This document shows positions 42,734 to 51,900 of a DNA stretch of 64,000 nt, in pieces. This DNA is from Hylemonella gracilis str. Niagara R. Its GTDB lineage: Bacteria; Pseudomonadota; Gammaproteobacteria; Burkholderiales; Burkholderiaceae_C. Under the pieces are notes generated by a model. The model was not told the DNA's origin. It did no database searches and saw only the letters and a list, made by a program, of their open reading frames with translations. The stretch covers positions 1,803,165 to 1,867,164 of the forward strand of contig NZ_JEMG01000001.1 of the NCBI RefSeq assembly GCF_000600295.1, given 5' to 3'. Position numbers and translations under genes: made by a program. Numbering within the stretch: the first letter of the stretch is position 1; the number at the start of each line of letters is the position of its first letter.

Positions 42734-45225
42734 GCCGTGGATCCCGTGGGCGCGTAGACCAGCCGTCCGCTGGAGTGCACGACGGGCTGCCCGCCCTGCG
42801 TGCCGTGGTAGCTGAACTCCAGCGCCTGACCGCCTTCTGGCCGCGTCAGGAGCTGCAAGCGTAGCTGCACCTGCATGCCGGGCAGGACGGGCTGCTGGAA
42901 CTTCAGCACCTCGATGCGGCTGAAATGGTCGGCCAGCTGGGCGGTGTTCAATGCTTGCGCGAAACAGGTGCGGCCCAGGCGCGCAGCCCAGTCGATCTGC
43001 GCCACGCCAGGCAGGATGGGCAGGCCATCGAAATGTCCATCGAAGGCCGCCAGGTCGGCGCGGATGTCGAGCGCGAGCAGGGCGATCGTGGCCTGTGCTG
43101 GCTCGGCGGCTGGGGCAGGCGCATCGTTGGGCAGGAGACGCCAGGGCGGCAAGGCTGGTCCTTGGGCGGGCGAGGGCGCGACCGTCGGCGCCGTGATGCC
43201 AGGCTGGGCCTCGGCCCCGTGATCTGAAAACAGGGCGGCCAGATCCGCCTGTGTGGTCTTGCCCTGAGCGTTTTGCGGCAATTCACGCAGGTAGCGCCAG
43301 CGCCGGGGCAGGGCGACGCGCTCCACCGCTTGCAGCAGCGCGGCGCGCAATGTCTCGTTGAGGTTGCGCTTGCCTTGGCCGTCGTGCAGGGCCCATCCCG
43401 CATCGCTGGGCACGGCGACCACGGCCAGTCGCGGCCGGGCGTGGTCGCCCGCACCGTCCAGCACCAGGGCTCGCGCCTCTTTCACCAGGCCGGTGGCGAG
43501 CAAGGTCGCTTCCAGCGCGTTGAGCGAGACGCGCTTTTCCTCGATCTTCACGATGCGGTCAGCGCGTCCTTGCAGCAGGAAGCCGCCCCCGGCGCTCTCG
43601 GGCAGCGCTTGAGCGCGGTCGGCGGTCTGGAACCACTGCGCATCCGGCAGGTTGGGCGAACACACGGCGAGCAGTTCGTCCGGTCCGATGCGCCATGCCA
43701 CCGCCTGGAAAGGCAACCAGCGTTCGCCATGGACCGCGCGCTGGCGCCAGGCGATCCCACCGGTCTCCGAGCTGCCGTAGACCTCGATGGGCGATCGTCC
43801 CAGCAGGTCCAACGCGGCTTCGGCGGCCTCTGGTGGCAGCGGTCCGCCGGAGGAGAAGATGGCCGAGAGTGCCGTTCGCGCACCTCGCCAGTCCAGTCCG
43901 CCCGGTGAGCTGGCTGGCAGACGCTTGAGGTGCGCGGGGCTGCTCACCAGGATGGCCCGGCCGCTCGCCTGCCTGCGCAGTTGCTCCGCGAGTTCTTCGG
44001 GGTAGTCGATGCGGTGGCAGCGTGGCGCGCGGCCTGTGAGCGCCAGCGGCCACAGCACGATGAAGAGCAGGCCGTAGATGTGCTGGTGCGACACCGTGGT
44101 GTACAACGTGGCATCCGCAGCGACGCGCGCGCCAAAGGTGGCCTGCAGCGTGTGCACCTCGGCGTCCAGCTGGGCCAGCTGCTTGGGTATGGCCTGGGGC
44201 TGGCCGCTGGAGCCCGACGTGTGCACGATGAGTTGGGTGGTGCGCGCGTCCAGCGGTGTCAGTGGCGGGAGCGGGGAGGGGGTGTCGCCCTCCGTCGAAA
44301 CCCGGGGCTCGGGCATCGCGCCGGGCAGATCGCCAGCGCGGCAAGGGGGTGGACCATCCTGCGCATGCAGGGTGTCCAGACTGCGCAGCGTGGCGGCCTG
44401 GGCGTCCCCGGGCAGGTAGACGGTCTTGCCCGCGTGCCAAGCCCCGTAGAGCGCGCAGCTGAAGCGCCGGCTGTCCGTGAAGTACAGGATCACGGCCGGG
44501 CTGGCTTGCGCGGCGAAGGCGGCACGCCAGGCCTGGACCCGGCGCAGGAAATCCGCGTCGCTGGACCGGGTGGCCACTTCGGTCAGCGGGCGCCAATACG
44601 GCGTGTCGGAGGGCTGCGTTTGGGGGGCGTCTGAAGCCGTGGCATGGGCCGCTGCGGCGGCATGGCGGGCTTCAAAGCGCCGACGCAGGCGCGGGCGCAG
44701 CAGCCATTCACCCGCGAACAGCGAGCCCATGAGCAGGTAGGCGATCAGGCCGTTGTAGAGCGCCCAGAGTTCGTCCCCGTGGGCCTGCTGCGGCCACAGC
44801 GCGGTGACCAGGGCCAGCAGGCCGTTGACGATGAAAAATCCGCACCAGACCTGGGTCAGTCCACGCGTATAGGCCACGCCGGCAGGCGGCAGAGCGGGCT
44901 CGGTGAGCCGGGCCAGGCGTTCGATCACGGAAGGCGGGTGGCGCAAGCTCCAGGTGAAGACGAACAGCAGCACCGCGTTGACCAGCACGGGGTAGAACTT
45001 CAGCGGCAGAAAGTTGCCGCTGGCCGCGGTCGCACCGGCCAGCAGCAGCGCGCCCAGGGCGGCCATCAGCCAGTGGCGCTCGCGCGTTGCGGCCGCGCGC
45101 AGCAGCGCCATCGCGGTCAGCAGCAAGGCCAGCCAATGCGGCGCCACATGGCCGAGCGAGATGTAGATCAGCAGCGGGTAGGCGCAGGTCAGCAGCGCGA
45201 GCAGGAGCAGGAGGAGACGGCGCAA
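42730..45225 (-). CDS. Three-domain APE protein: membrane domain, acyl-activating ligase, dehydratase
   Basis: An 831-residue fusion. Residues 1-180 are membrane helices like the COG4648 protein of APE clusters. Residues ~205-665 are an AMP-forming ligase: HTSGSSGQPQAIPK (335-348), YGSSETGG (482-489), GRADRIVKIEEKR (552-564) and PQNAQGKTTQ (649-658). Residues ~700-831 are a hotdog dehydratase with DGHFDGLPILPGVAQID. The ligase would load the aromatic starter acid. The protein appears to start with TTG 45225, because an in-frame stop precedes it at 45238-45240 and the next ATG would remove the first helix. Confidence 0.9.
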   Translation of the reverse strand: MRRLLLLLLALLTCAYPLLIYISLGHVAPHWLALLLTAMALLRAAATRERHWLMAALGALLLAGATAASGNFLPLKFYPVLVNAVLLFVFTWSLRHPPSVIERLARLTEPALPPAGVAYTRGLTQVWCGFFIVNGLLALVTALWPQQAHGDELWALYNGLIAYLLMGSLFAGEWLLRPRLRRRFEARHAAAAAHATASDAPQTQPSDTPYWRPLTEVATRSSDADFLRRVQAWRAAFAAQASPAVILYFTDSRRFSCALYGAWHAGKTVYLPGDAQAATLRSLDTLHAQDGPPPCRAGDLPGAMPEPRVSTEGDTPSPLPPLTPLDARTTQLIVHTSGSSGQPQAIPKQLAQLDAEVHTLQATFGARVAADATLYTTVSHQHIYGLLFIVLWPLALTGRAPRCHRIDYPEELAEQLRRQASGRAILVSSPAHLKRLPASSPGGLDWRGARTALSAIFSSGGPLPPEAAEAALDLLGRSPIEVYGSSETGGIAWRQRAVHGERWLPFQAVAWRIGPDELLAVCSPNLPDAQWFQTADRAQALPESAGGGFLLQGRADRIVKIEEKRVSLNALEATLLATGLVKEARALVLDGAGDHARPRLAVVAVPSDAGWALHDGQGKRNLNETLRAALLQAVERVALPRRWRYLRELPQNAQGKTTQADLAALFSDHGAEAQPGITAPTVAPSPAQGPALPPWRLLPNDAPAPAAEPAQATIALLALDIRADLAAFDGHFDGLPILPGVAQIDWAARLGRTCFAQALNTAQLADHFSRIEVLKFQQPVLPGMQVQLRLQLLTRPEGGQALEFSYHGTQGGQPVVHSSGRLVYAPTGSTA

Positions 45226-45317
45226 GGTGGGACGGCGCTAATGCGGCAGGAGGCGGATGAGGTGAGGCCGATGCAGTGGGTGAAGCGAATGGCGCGGCAA
45301 CGGGAGTCGCCACCCGG

Positions 45318-45572
45318 TCAGGCCGCGGTCTCCGTGGCCAGAGCGTGGATCGCGTCCACCACGTCTTGAACGGTGCGCACCGACTTGAAGGCTTCGGGCT
45401 GCAGGCGCTTGCCCAGCAGCGGCTTCAACTGCACGATGAGGTCGATGGCGTCGATGCTGTCGATGTCCAGGTCGTCGTACAGGCGTGCCTCGGGCGTGAT
45501 GCGCGCCACCTCGATGTCAAAGGTGTCGTGCAGGATGGACACAATTTTCTGGAGGATGTCGTCTTTGGTCAT
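45318..45572 (-). CDS. Acyl carrier protein (first of two) of the APE cluster
   Basis: An 84-residue carrier protein. The phosphopantetheine serine is Ser39 in DLDIDSIDAIDL. It carries growing chains as thioesters. The gene lies 92 bases upstream of the fused ligase gene and 62 bases downstream of the other carrier protein. The phosphopantetheinyl transferase at the cluster end is its likely activator. Confidence 0.93.
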   Translation of the reverse strand: MTKDDILQKIVSILHDTFDIEVARITPEARLYDDLDIDSIDAIDLIVQLKPLLGKRLQPEAFKSVRTVQDVVDAIHALATETAA

Positions 45573-45634
45573 GGCGGGAGGCGGAAATAGGGAGCGAAAA
45601 GGCGGGCGTAAGGGCTGGCGGGATGGGGAGGGGC

Positions 45635-45898
45635 TCAGGCCTTGGCGGCCGCACCTTGCACGAAGGCCGCCAGCGCACGCACGCTGCTGAAGTGCCGTCG
45701 AGTTTCCTCGGAATCGGCGCTCAAGGTCACGCCATAACGCTTCTGCAGGGCCAGGCCCAGTTCCAGCGCATCGATGCTGTCCAGGCCCAGGCCTTCGACG
45801 AACAGGGGTGCCGTGGGGTCGATGTCTTGCGGGCTCACGTCTTCCAATGCGAGCGAGGAAATGATGAGCTCTTTGATGTCTTGCTCAAGTTGTTGCAC
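45635..45898 (-). CDS. Acyl carrier protein (second of two) of the APE cluster
   Basis: An 87-residue carrier protein with the attachment serine Ser41 in GLGLDSIDALELG. It is distinct from the other carrier protein, so starter and extender chains may use different carriers, as proposed for APE pathways. Its start overlaps the upstream acyltransferase gene by 14 bases. Confidence 0.93.
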   Translation of the reverse strand: MQQLEQDIKELIISSLALEDVSPQDIDPTAPLFVEGLGLDSIDALELGLALQKRYGVTLSADSEETRRHFSSVRALAAFVQGAAAKA

Positions 45899-46778
45899 GG
45901 GGATACTCCTGGAAAAAATAGGAACTGAGGAATTCTGTCAGGCGACGCGCGGCACGGGCTTCGCCTGGTGTCGTATCGGGCTCGCTCGACGCCTGCGCAG
46001 TGTCGAGAAAGGGCTGGATGGCGATGTCGTCGCCGACCTCAAGCAGGAAGTGGCTGCGCCGCGCGGGCAGGCGCCACCAGGGCTCGCCCTTGAGCAGCAG
46101 GGGCGGCGTGCAACGGATGCGCACCGGCGTGACGTCGATGGCGCCGCGCACCGCGATTTGCGCCGCACCGCGCTGCAGTCGGGGCGGCGGATTCGCACTG
46201 GCGAGGCCGTCGTGCCCCAGCAATTGGCGCGGCGTGCGCGTGCCTTCGGGAAAGATGACGAGGTTGTTGCCCGCGCGCAGCGACGCGATGCAATCGTCCA
46301 CCAGGCCGGCGCCAGAGTTGTTGCAGATGAACCCTGCAGCCCGGATGGGGTGACGGGTGAAGGGGTTGCGCGCCAGCGCACCCTTGACGATGCAGTCGGC
46401 GTGTCGCACCTGGGCGATGAGCAGCACCACGTCGATCAAGGTGGGGTGGTTGGCCAGAATGAGCAGGCCCTGGCGGCGCAGCTTCTCCCCGCCTCGAATT
46501 TCAACCTCAATGGTGCCCAGACTGGCCATCAGGCGGACCAGGGCGCGGAAGCTGGCATGGATCACGGCCTGCGCGGCGGCGCGGCGGCGCGCCTGACCGG
46601 ACAGGGTCAGCAATAGGGGACTGGTCACCAGGGGAAAGAGCAGGCCCCAGATCAGCAAGCAGCCCGCACCGAACGCCATGAAGCAAAGCAGCGTCGCGAT
46701 GGTGCGCCAACCGCGTTCCAGCCAGGCGCCGAGGCCGAGGCGAGGCAGGTGCAAGGCCTGCGGGCGTTCAGACGTCAC
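45885..46778 (-). CDS. Lysophospholipid acyltransferase-like protein of the APE cluster
   Basis: A 297-residue PlsC-like acyltransferase. H-x4-D is His111-Asp116 (NHPTLID) and the second block is VIFPEGTRT. One N-terminal membrane segment (ATLLCFMAFGAGCLLIWGLL) is present. It may link the polyene to a glycerol or lipid. It overlaps the chain-length factor gene by 4 bases. Confidence 0.88.
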   Translation of the reverse strand: MTSERPQALHLPRLGLGAWLERGWRTIATLLCFMAFGAGCLLIWGLLFPLVTSPLLLTLSGQARRRAAAQAVIHASFRALVRLMASLGTIEVEIRGGEKLRRQGLLILANHPTLIDVVLLIAQVRHADCIVKGALARNPFTRHPIRAAGFICNNSGAGLVDDCIASLRAGNNLVIFPEGTRTPRQLLGHDGLASANPPPRLQRGAAQIAVRGAIDVTPVRIRCTPPLLLKGEPWWRLPARRSHFLLEVGDDIAIQPFLDTAQASSEPDTTPGEARAARRLTEFLSSYFFQEYPRATT

Positions 46779-47671
46779 GGCACCCCTCCGCTGGCCACGG
46801 GGCCTTGTGCCGGGGCTTGCGATGCCGCTACCGTGCCGGGGTCACGTCGCAAACGCCAGGATAGGCCGTCCACCTCGCGCGTCCACTGGGGTTCGTCCGT
46901 CAGGACAAAACGCAGCAGGTCGAGTCCGAAAGGCAGCAGGGTGGTGGAAGCCGGGGCGGCGCAGGCGCTGGCGGGCGCTTGTCCCAGACCCTCTGCGTGC
47001 GAGAGGGACAGCGTGAACCGCAGCGCTTGCGCAGATGCGGAACTGGCCGAATTGAGTCGCCAGGCCCAGGCCCAGGCCATCGCCGGGCCCGGTGATTCGG
47101 CCGGATCGACGTAGCGGTCGTAAGGTAGCGGAACCCCCTCCTCGTGGCAGACCAGCAGAACTTCAGGGGCCCCGTCCGCCAGAAGGCTCAGGGCTTCAAG
47201 CAGGCCGGCCGCCGCGCTGGCCACGCCGGCGGCGACCGCGATGTAGTTGTCTCGGTCACCGCGCGCGATCGAGTACTGAGCGCTGATGGCGTTGTGCACG
47301 GACAGACCGAAGGCCGTGGGCGACATGGCCTGGCCCGCTGCCAGGGCATCTTGCAGTTCCAGGGTGCGCTGGGTGTCGCCATGACGCGAGGCAAACACCA
47401 CGGGACAGGTCGCATCGCGCTGGGAGGACTCCATGGCCTGGCTGGCCCCCCCCACTGGCGCCTCCTGGCACCACCAGGCCGCCTGAACCGCCATGCGGCC
47501 CAGGGGGCTCAGCCGACGCCTCGCCATCGCGGGCAGCTCGGTGAGCGCGGGCAGGTCGCTGTCCAGCCCCTGCCGCAAGGGCACATGGGGTTGACGCGCC
47601 CATGCCAACCACGCCTGCGGCTCGCGCAGGCCCGGCGCGCAGGCGGCCCAGGCGGTCAGGCTGAAGTGCAA
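46775..47671 (-). CDS. Ketosynthase chain-length factor of the APE pathway
   Basis: A 298-residue truncated ketosynthase-like protein. VVFASRHGDTQRTLEL (around residue 92) and the later HNAISAQYSIARGD are diagnostic of the APE chain-length-factor family. No catalytic cysteine in a ketosynthase context is visible. It pairs with a ketosynthase to fix polyene length. The gene is first in the cluster and begins with TTG 47671, six bases after a strong AGGGAG site (47683-47678). The 69-base gap to dusA should hold the cluster promoter. Confidence 0.85.
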   Translation of the reverse strand: MHFSLTAWAACAPGLREPQAWLAWARQPHVPLRQGLDSDLPALTELPAMARRRLSPLGRMAVQAAWWCQEAPVGGASQAMESSQRDATCPVVFASRHGDTQRTLELQDALAAGQAMSPTAFGLSVHNAISAQYSIARGDRDNYIAVAAGVASAAAGLLEALSLLADGAPEVLLVCHEEGVPLPYDRYVDPAESPGPAMAWAWAWRLNSASSASAQALRFTLSLSHAEGLGQAPASACAAPASTTLLPFGLDLLRFVLTDEPQWTREVDGLSWRLRRDPGTVAASQAPAQGPVASGGVP

Positions 47672-47740
47672 ACGTGGCTCCCTGATGACTGAAAAAACTG
47701 TGTGGATTTTAAGTGCTGGGTGGGGCCGGATAATTCCGCC

Positions 47741-48895
47741 ATGTCCTCCGCCCAGCCGTCGTCAGCCTTGCCCTACGCTTCGAGTGCCGTTCCCGGCGCA
47801 GTTTTCGTGCCAGTCCAATCTGTTGCGGCTGTTACATTTGTTGCGTCTTCGCCCTGGCGTCTCTGCGTGGCGCCGATGATCGACTGGACCGACCGGCACT
47901 GCCGCTATTTCCATCGCCTGCTGAGTCGGCATGCGCGCCTGTACACCGAGATGATCACCACCGGTGCGCTGCTGCATGGGGATGTGGAGCGGCACCTGCG
48001 TTTCGATGCCTCCGAGCACCCCGTCGCCCTGCAACTTGGGGGCAGCGAGCCGGCCGACCTGGCCGCCTGTGCCCGTTTGGGCGAGCAATGGGGCTATGAC
48101 GAAATCAACCTGAACTGCGGCTGCCCCAGCGAGCGCGTGCAGCGGGGTGCCTTCGGCGCCTGCCTGATGGCCGAGCCGCAACTGGTGGCCGACTGCATCA
48201 AGGCCATGCGCGACGCCGTCCAGAACCCGGATCGGGTGCCCGTGACGGTGAAGCACCGGGTGGGCATTGATCGCGTCGAAAGTTACGACTTCGTGCGCGA
48301 TTTCGTGGGCACGGTCGCCGAGGCCGGTTGCACGACCTTCATCATCCATGCCCGCAACGCTTGGCTCAAAGGCCTGAGCCCGAAGGAAAACCGCGAGATT
48401 CCGCCGCTGCGTTACGAGTTCGTGCACCGCCTCAAGCGTGACTTCCCCGCGCTCACCCTCGTCATCAACGGGGGTATCGCGAGCGACGCACAGGTGCGGG
48501 AACAGTTGCAGAGCGCCGCCTCGCCGCTCGGTGCGGCGGACTCCGCGGATGGTGTCCCGGTCCATCTGGACGGTGTGATGATCGGCCGCGAGGCCTACCA
48601 CAACCCCTGGTGGCTGGCGTCCTGGGATCGCCTCTACTTTGGCGAGTCGGGGCCTGCCACGTCACGCGAGGACATCGAGGCGCGCATGGTGGACTACATG
48701 CTGCGCCTGCAGGCCGAGGAGGGCCTGGGCTGGTATGGCATCGCGCGGCACATGCTGGGCCTGCGCCATGGCTTGCCCGGTGCGCGACGCTGGCGACATG
48801 TGTGGAGCGACCATCGCCTCAAGGCCGAGGACCCGCGCCAGGTGATGGCCTTGGCGCGCGGTGATGCGGACACCGTGCAGCGCGTGGCCGCCTGA
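47741..48895 (+). CDS. dusA: tRNA-dihydrouridine(20/20a) synthase DusA
   Basis: About 384 residues. It reduces uridine 20/20a in tRNA using FMN and NADPH. APMIDWTDRHCRYF, YTEMITTGALLHGD, NLNCGCPSERVQRGAFGACLM with the active cysteine, and IHARNAWLKGLSPKENREIPPL are diagnostic. The N-terminal ~35 residues before SPWRLCVAPM look unstructured and the true start may be further downstream. It is convergent with dnaE, 48 bases away. Confidence 0.95.
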   Translation: MSSAQPSSALPYASSAVPGAVFVPVQSVAAVTFVASSPWRLCVAPMIDWTDRHCRYFHRLLSRHARLYTEMITTGALLHGDVERHLRFDASEHPVALQLGGSEPADLAACARLGEQWGYDEINLNCGCPSERVQRGAFGACLMAEPQLVADCIKAMRDAVQNPDRVPVTVKHRVGIDRVESYDFVRDFVGTVAEAGCTTFIIHARNAWLKGLSPKENREIPPLRYEFVHRLKRDFPALTLVINGGIASDAQVREQLQSAASPLGAADSADGVPVHLDGVMIGREAYHNPWWLASWDRLYFGESGPATSREDIEARMVDYMLRLQAEEGLGWYGIARHMLGLRHGLPGARRWRHVWSDHRLKAEDPRQVMALARGDADTVQRVAA

Positions 48896-48943
48896 GGTCT
48901 TTAGGTAAGACGGCAGGGCCATTGCGACCCCGAGCTGACCCTG

Positions 48944-51900
48944 TTACTCGTAGACCACCACCGCCTTGCCCTGATCGGCCTGGGCCATCCAGCCCGCCAG
49001 TGCCGCGTCGCTGGGGTAGAACTTGGTCTTCTCGTCCTCGGTCTTCAGCGCGGTCTGGTAGGTGCCGATGTCCGCGCTGCCGACTTTCAGCGTGAAACGC
49101 ACGGGCAGGCCGCGCAACAGTTCGCCTTGTTCGGTCATTTCGCGTTGTGGCGGATGATCGGCCAGCAGGCGGCGCACATCGGGGTAACGACCGGAATTCA
49201 GGTTCACCGCCACGCTCAGGTACTTGCCGAAGCGGCAGCGTGCCGTTTCCAGGCTCCAGAGCTGGGTGACGTTGAGCTGAAGACCGCCTGAGAAACGGTC
49301 CGGCATGACCTTGGCCGTGACCACGATCAGTTCGTCGTCCTTGAGCAGGTTCTTGTTGGCGTTGAGCAGGGCTTCGTCCACGCGGGCGTCCAGCACCGCG
49401 CTCTTGTCGTCCAGCTTGAACAGGGCCAGCCGGCCGCGCTGCCCGTTGATGACACGCAGGTCACTGACGATGCCAGCCAGCAGTTGCGGCTCGCGCGTGT
49501 CGATCAGCTCGGCGAGTTCGCGCTTGGCGAAACGCCGCACCTCGTGGGCGACCTCGTCGAACAGGTGGCCCGAGAAGTAGAAACCCACGGCGGTCTTTTC
49601 GTGGCTCAGGCGCTCTTTGACGCCCCAGGGCAGGGCCTCGACGAGCTCGGGTTCCTGCGTGCTGGAGCCATGGGTGTCACCGCCGTCGTCGGCCATCAGG
49701 TCGAACAGGCCACCCTGGTTGGCGTTGGCGGCGCTGGCCGTGGCGAAGTCAAAAGCGCGGTCGATGGAGGCCAGCAGTTCCGCGCGGTTGAGGTGCAGGC
49801 TGTCGAAAGCGCCGGCCTTGATCAGCGCCTCCACCGTGCGCTTGTTGATGCGAGCACGGTCCACGCGCTTGCAGAAGTCGTACAGGCTCTTGAAGGGGCC
49901 TTCTTCCTCCCGCGCCTTGACGATGGCTTCGATGGCCTGCTGGCCGGTGCCCTTGACGGCGCCCAGGCCGTAGCGGATCACCGTGTCGGACACCGGCTCG
50001 AAGCGGTAATTGCCCCGATTCACGTCGGGCGGCTCGAAGCGCATGCCCATCTTCTGCGCGTCTTCAAACAACACCTTGAGTTTGTCCGTGTCATCCATTT
50101 CCACGGTCATGTTGGCGCAGAAGAACTCGGCCGTGTAGTGCACCTTGAGCCAGGCCGTGTGGTAGGCCAGCAGGGAGTAGGCGGCGGCGTGCGACTTGTT
50201 GAAACCGTAGCCCGCGAACTTCTCCATCAGGTCGAAGATTTCGTCTGCCTTCTCCTGGGCGATGCCGTTCTGGGCGGCGCCCTTGCGGAAGATTTCGCGG
50301 TGCTGCGCCATCTCCTCGGCCTTTTTCTTGCCCATGGCGCGGCGCAGCAGGTCGGCGCCGCCGAGCGAGTAGCCGCCCAGGATCTGCGCGGTCTGCATCA
50401 CCTGTTCCTGGTAGACCATGATGCCGTAGGTCTCGGACAGCATGTCGGCCACCAGCGGGTGCGGGTACTCGATCTCCTCGCGTCCGTGCTTGCGCGCCAC
50501 GAAGCTGGGGATCAGGTCCATCGGGCCGGGGCGGTAGAGCGCGTTGAGGGCGATCAGGTCTTCCAGCCGTGTGGGTTTGGCGTCGCGCAGCATGCCCTGC
50601 ATGCCGCGACTTTCAAACTGGAACACGGCCTCGGTCTTGCCTTCCTGGAACAGCTGGTAGGTGGCCTTGTCGTCCAGCGGAATGGCCTCGAAGCTGAAGT
50701 GCTCCTGGCCCGGGTGTCGCTTCATGATGAATTCGCGGGCGATTTCCAGGATGGTCAGCGTGGCCAACCCCAGAAAGTCGAACTTCACCAGGCCCACGGC
50801 CTCCACGTCGTCCTTGTCGTACTGGCTGACTGCGGCGTCGCTGCCGGGTTGCTGGTAGAGCGGGCAGAAGTCGGTGAGTTTGCCGGGCGCGATCAGCACG
50901 CCACCCGCGTGCATGCCCACGTTGCGGGTCATGCCTTCGAGCTTTTGCGCGAGTTCAAGCAGGTTCTTGACCTCGTCTTCCTTGGCCTGGCGTTCGGCGA
51001 GTTCGGGCACTTCCTTGATCGCGCCGTCGATGGTGATGTGCTGGCCCGGCTTGTTGGGAATGAGTTTGCTGATGCCGTCGCAGAAGGTGTAGCTCATGTC
51101 CATCACACGGCCGACGTCACGGATGGCGGCGCGTGCGGCCATGGTTCCGAAGGTGGCGATCTGGCTCACGGCCTCGCGGCCGTAGCGTTCCTTCACGTAC
51201 TCGATCACGCGGTCGCGGTTGGCCTGGCAGAAGTCGATGTCGAAGTCCGGCATCGAGACACGTTCGGGGTTCAGGAAACGCTCGAACAGCAGCTTGTAGG
51301 CCAGGGGGTCGAGGTCGGTGATCTTGAGTGCGTACGCCACGAGCGAGCCCGCGCCCGAGCCGCGGCCCGGCCCCACGGGGCAGCCGTTGGCCTTAGCCCA
51401 TTGGATGAAGTCACCCACGATCAGGAAGTAACCCGGAAAGCCCATCTTCAGGATGGTGTTGATCTCGAAGTCCAGCCGCTCCAAGTAACGCGGACGTTCG
51501 GCGTCGCGCTTGGCCGGGTCGGGATAGAGATGGCTCAGACGCTCTTCCAGTCCCTCGAGCGAGACCTTGCGGAAGTAGTGGTCCATCGACAGGCCGCCCG
51601 GGATCGGGAAGTTGGGCAGTTGCGGCTTGCCCAGCACCAGGGTGAGGTTGCAGCGCTTGGCGATTTCCACCGTGTTGGTCAGTGCGGAGGGCAGGTCGGC
51701 GAACAGGGCCTGCATCTGCGCGCTGCTCTTGAAGTACTGTTCCTTGGTGAACTTGCGCACCCGGCGCGGGTTGCCGAGGATTTCGCCTTCGGCGATGCAG
51801 ACGCGGGCTTCGTGCGCCTCGTAGTCGTCCTCGGTCAGGAACTGCACCGGGTGGGTGGCCACCACCGGTAGCTTCAGGCGGGCCGCCAGTTGCACCGCAG

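Larger units (their letters stand above)
28049..47671 (-). other. Aryl polyene (APE) pigment biosynthetic gene cluster
   Basis: All 21 genes here lie on the minus strand with short gaps or 1-17-base overlaps, starting with the chain-length factor at 47671 and ending with the phosphopantetheinyl transferase at 28049. The set matches the aryl polyene type II polyketide clusters known from E. coli, Vibrio and xanthomonads: two ketosynthases, chain-length factor, ketoreductase, dehydratases, two carrier proteins, acyl ligase, thioesterase, acyltransferases, MMPL exporter, LolA-like and DUF3261 proteins. The likely product is an outer-membrane-anchored yellow aryl polyene carboxylate. No gene for making the aromatic starter acid is visible. 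Confidence 0.92.

Noticed and set aside
48896-48943. A terminator between dusA and dnaE
   Set aside because: Only a 5-bp CAGGG/CCCTG pairing with no T-run is present; too weak to report.
49484-51871. A 795-codon open frame on the plus strand opposite dnaE
   Set aside because: Antisense shadow of dnaE: high G+C and codon bias of dnaE remove stops from the opposite frame. The translation is Val/His/Gly-rich and matches no family I know, and it has no ribosome-binding site.
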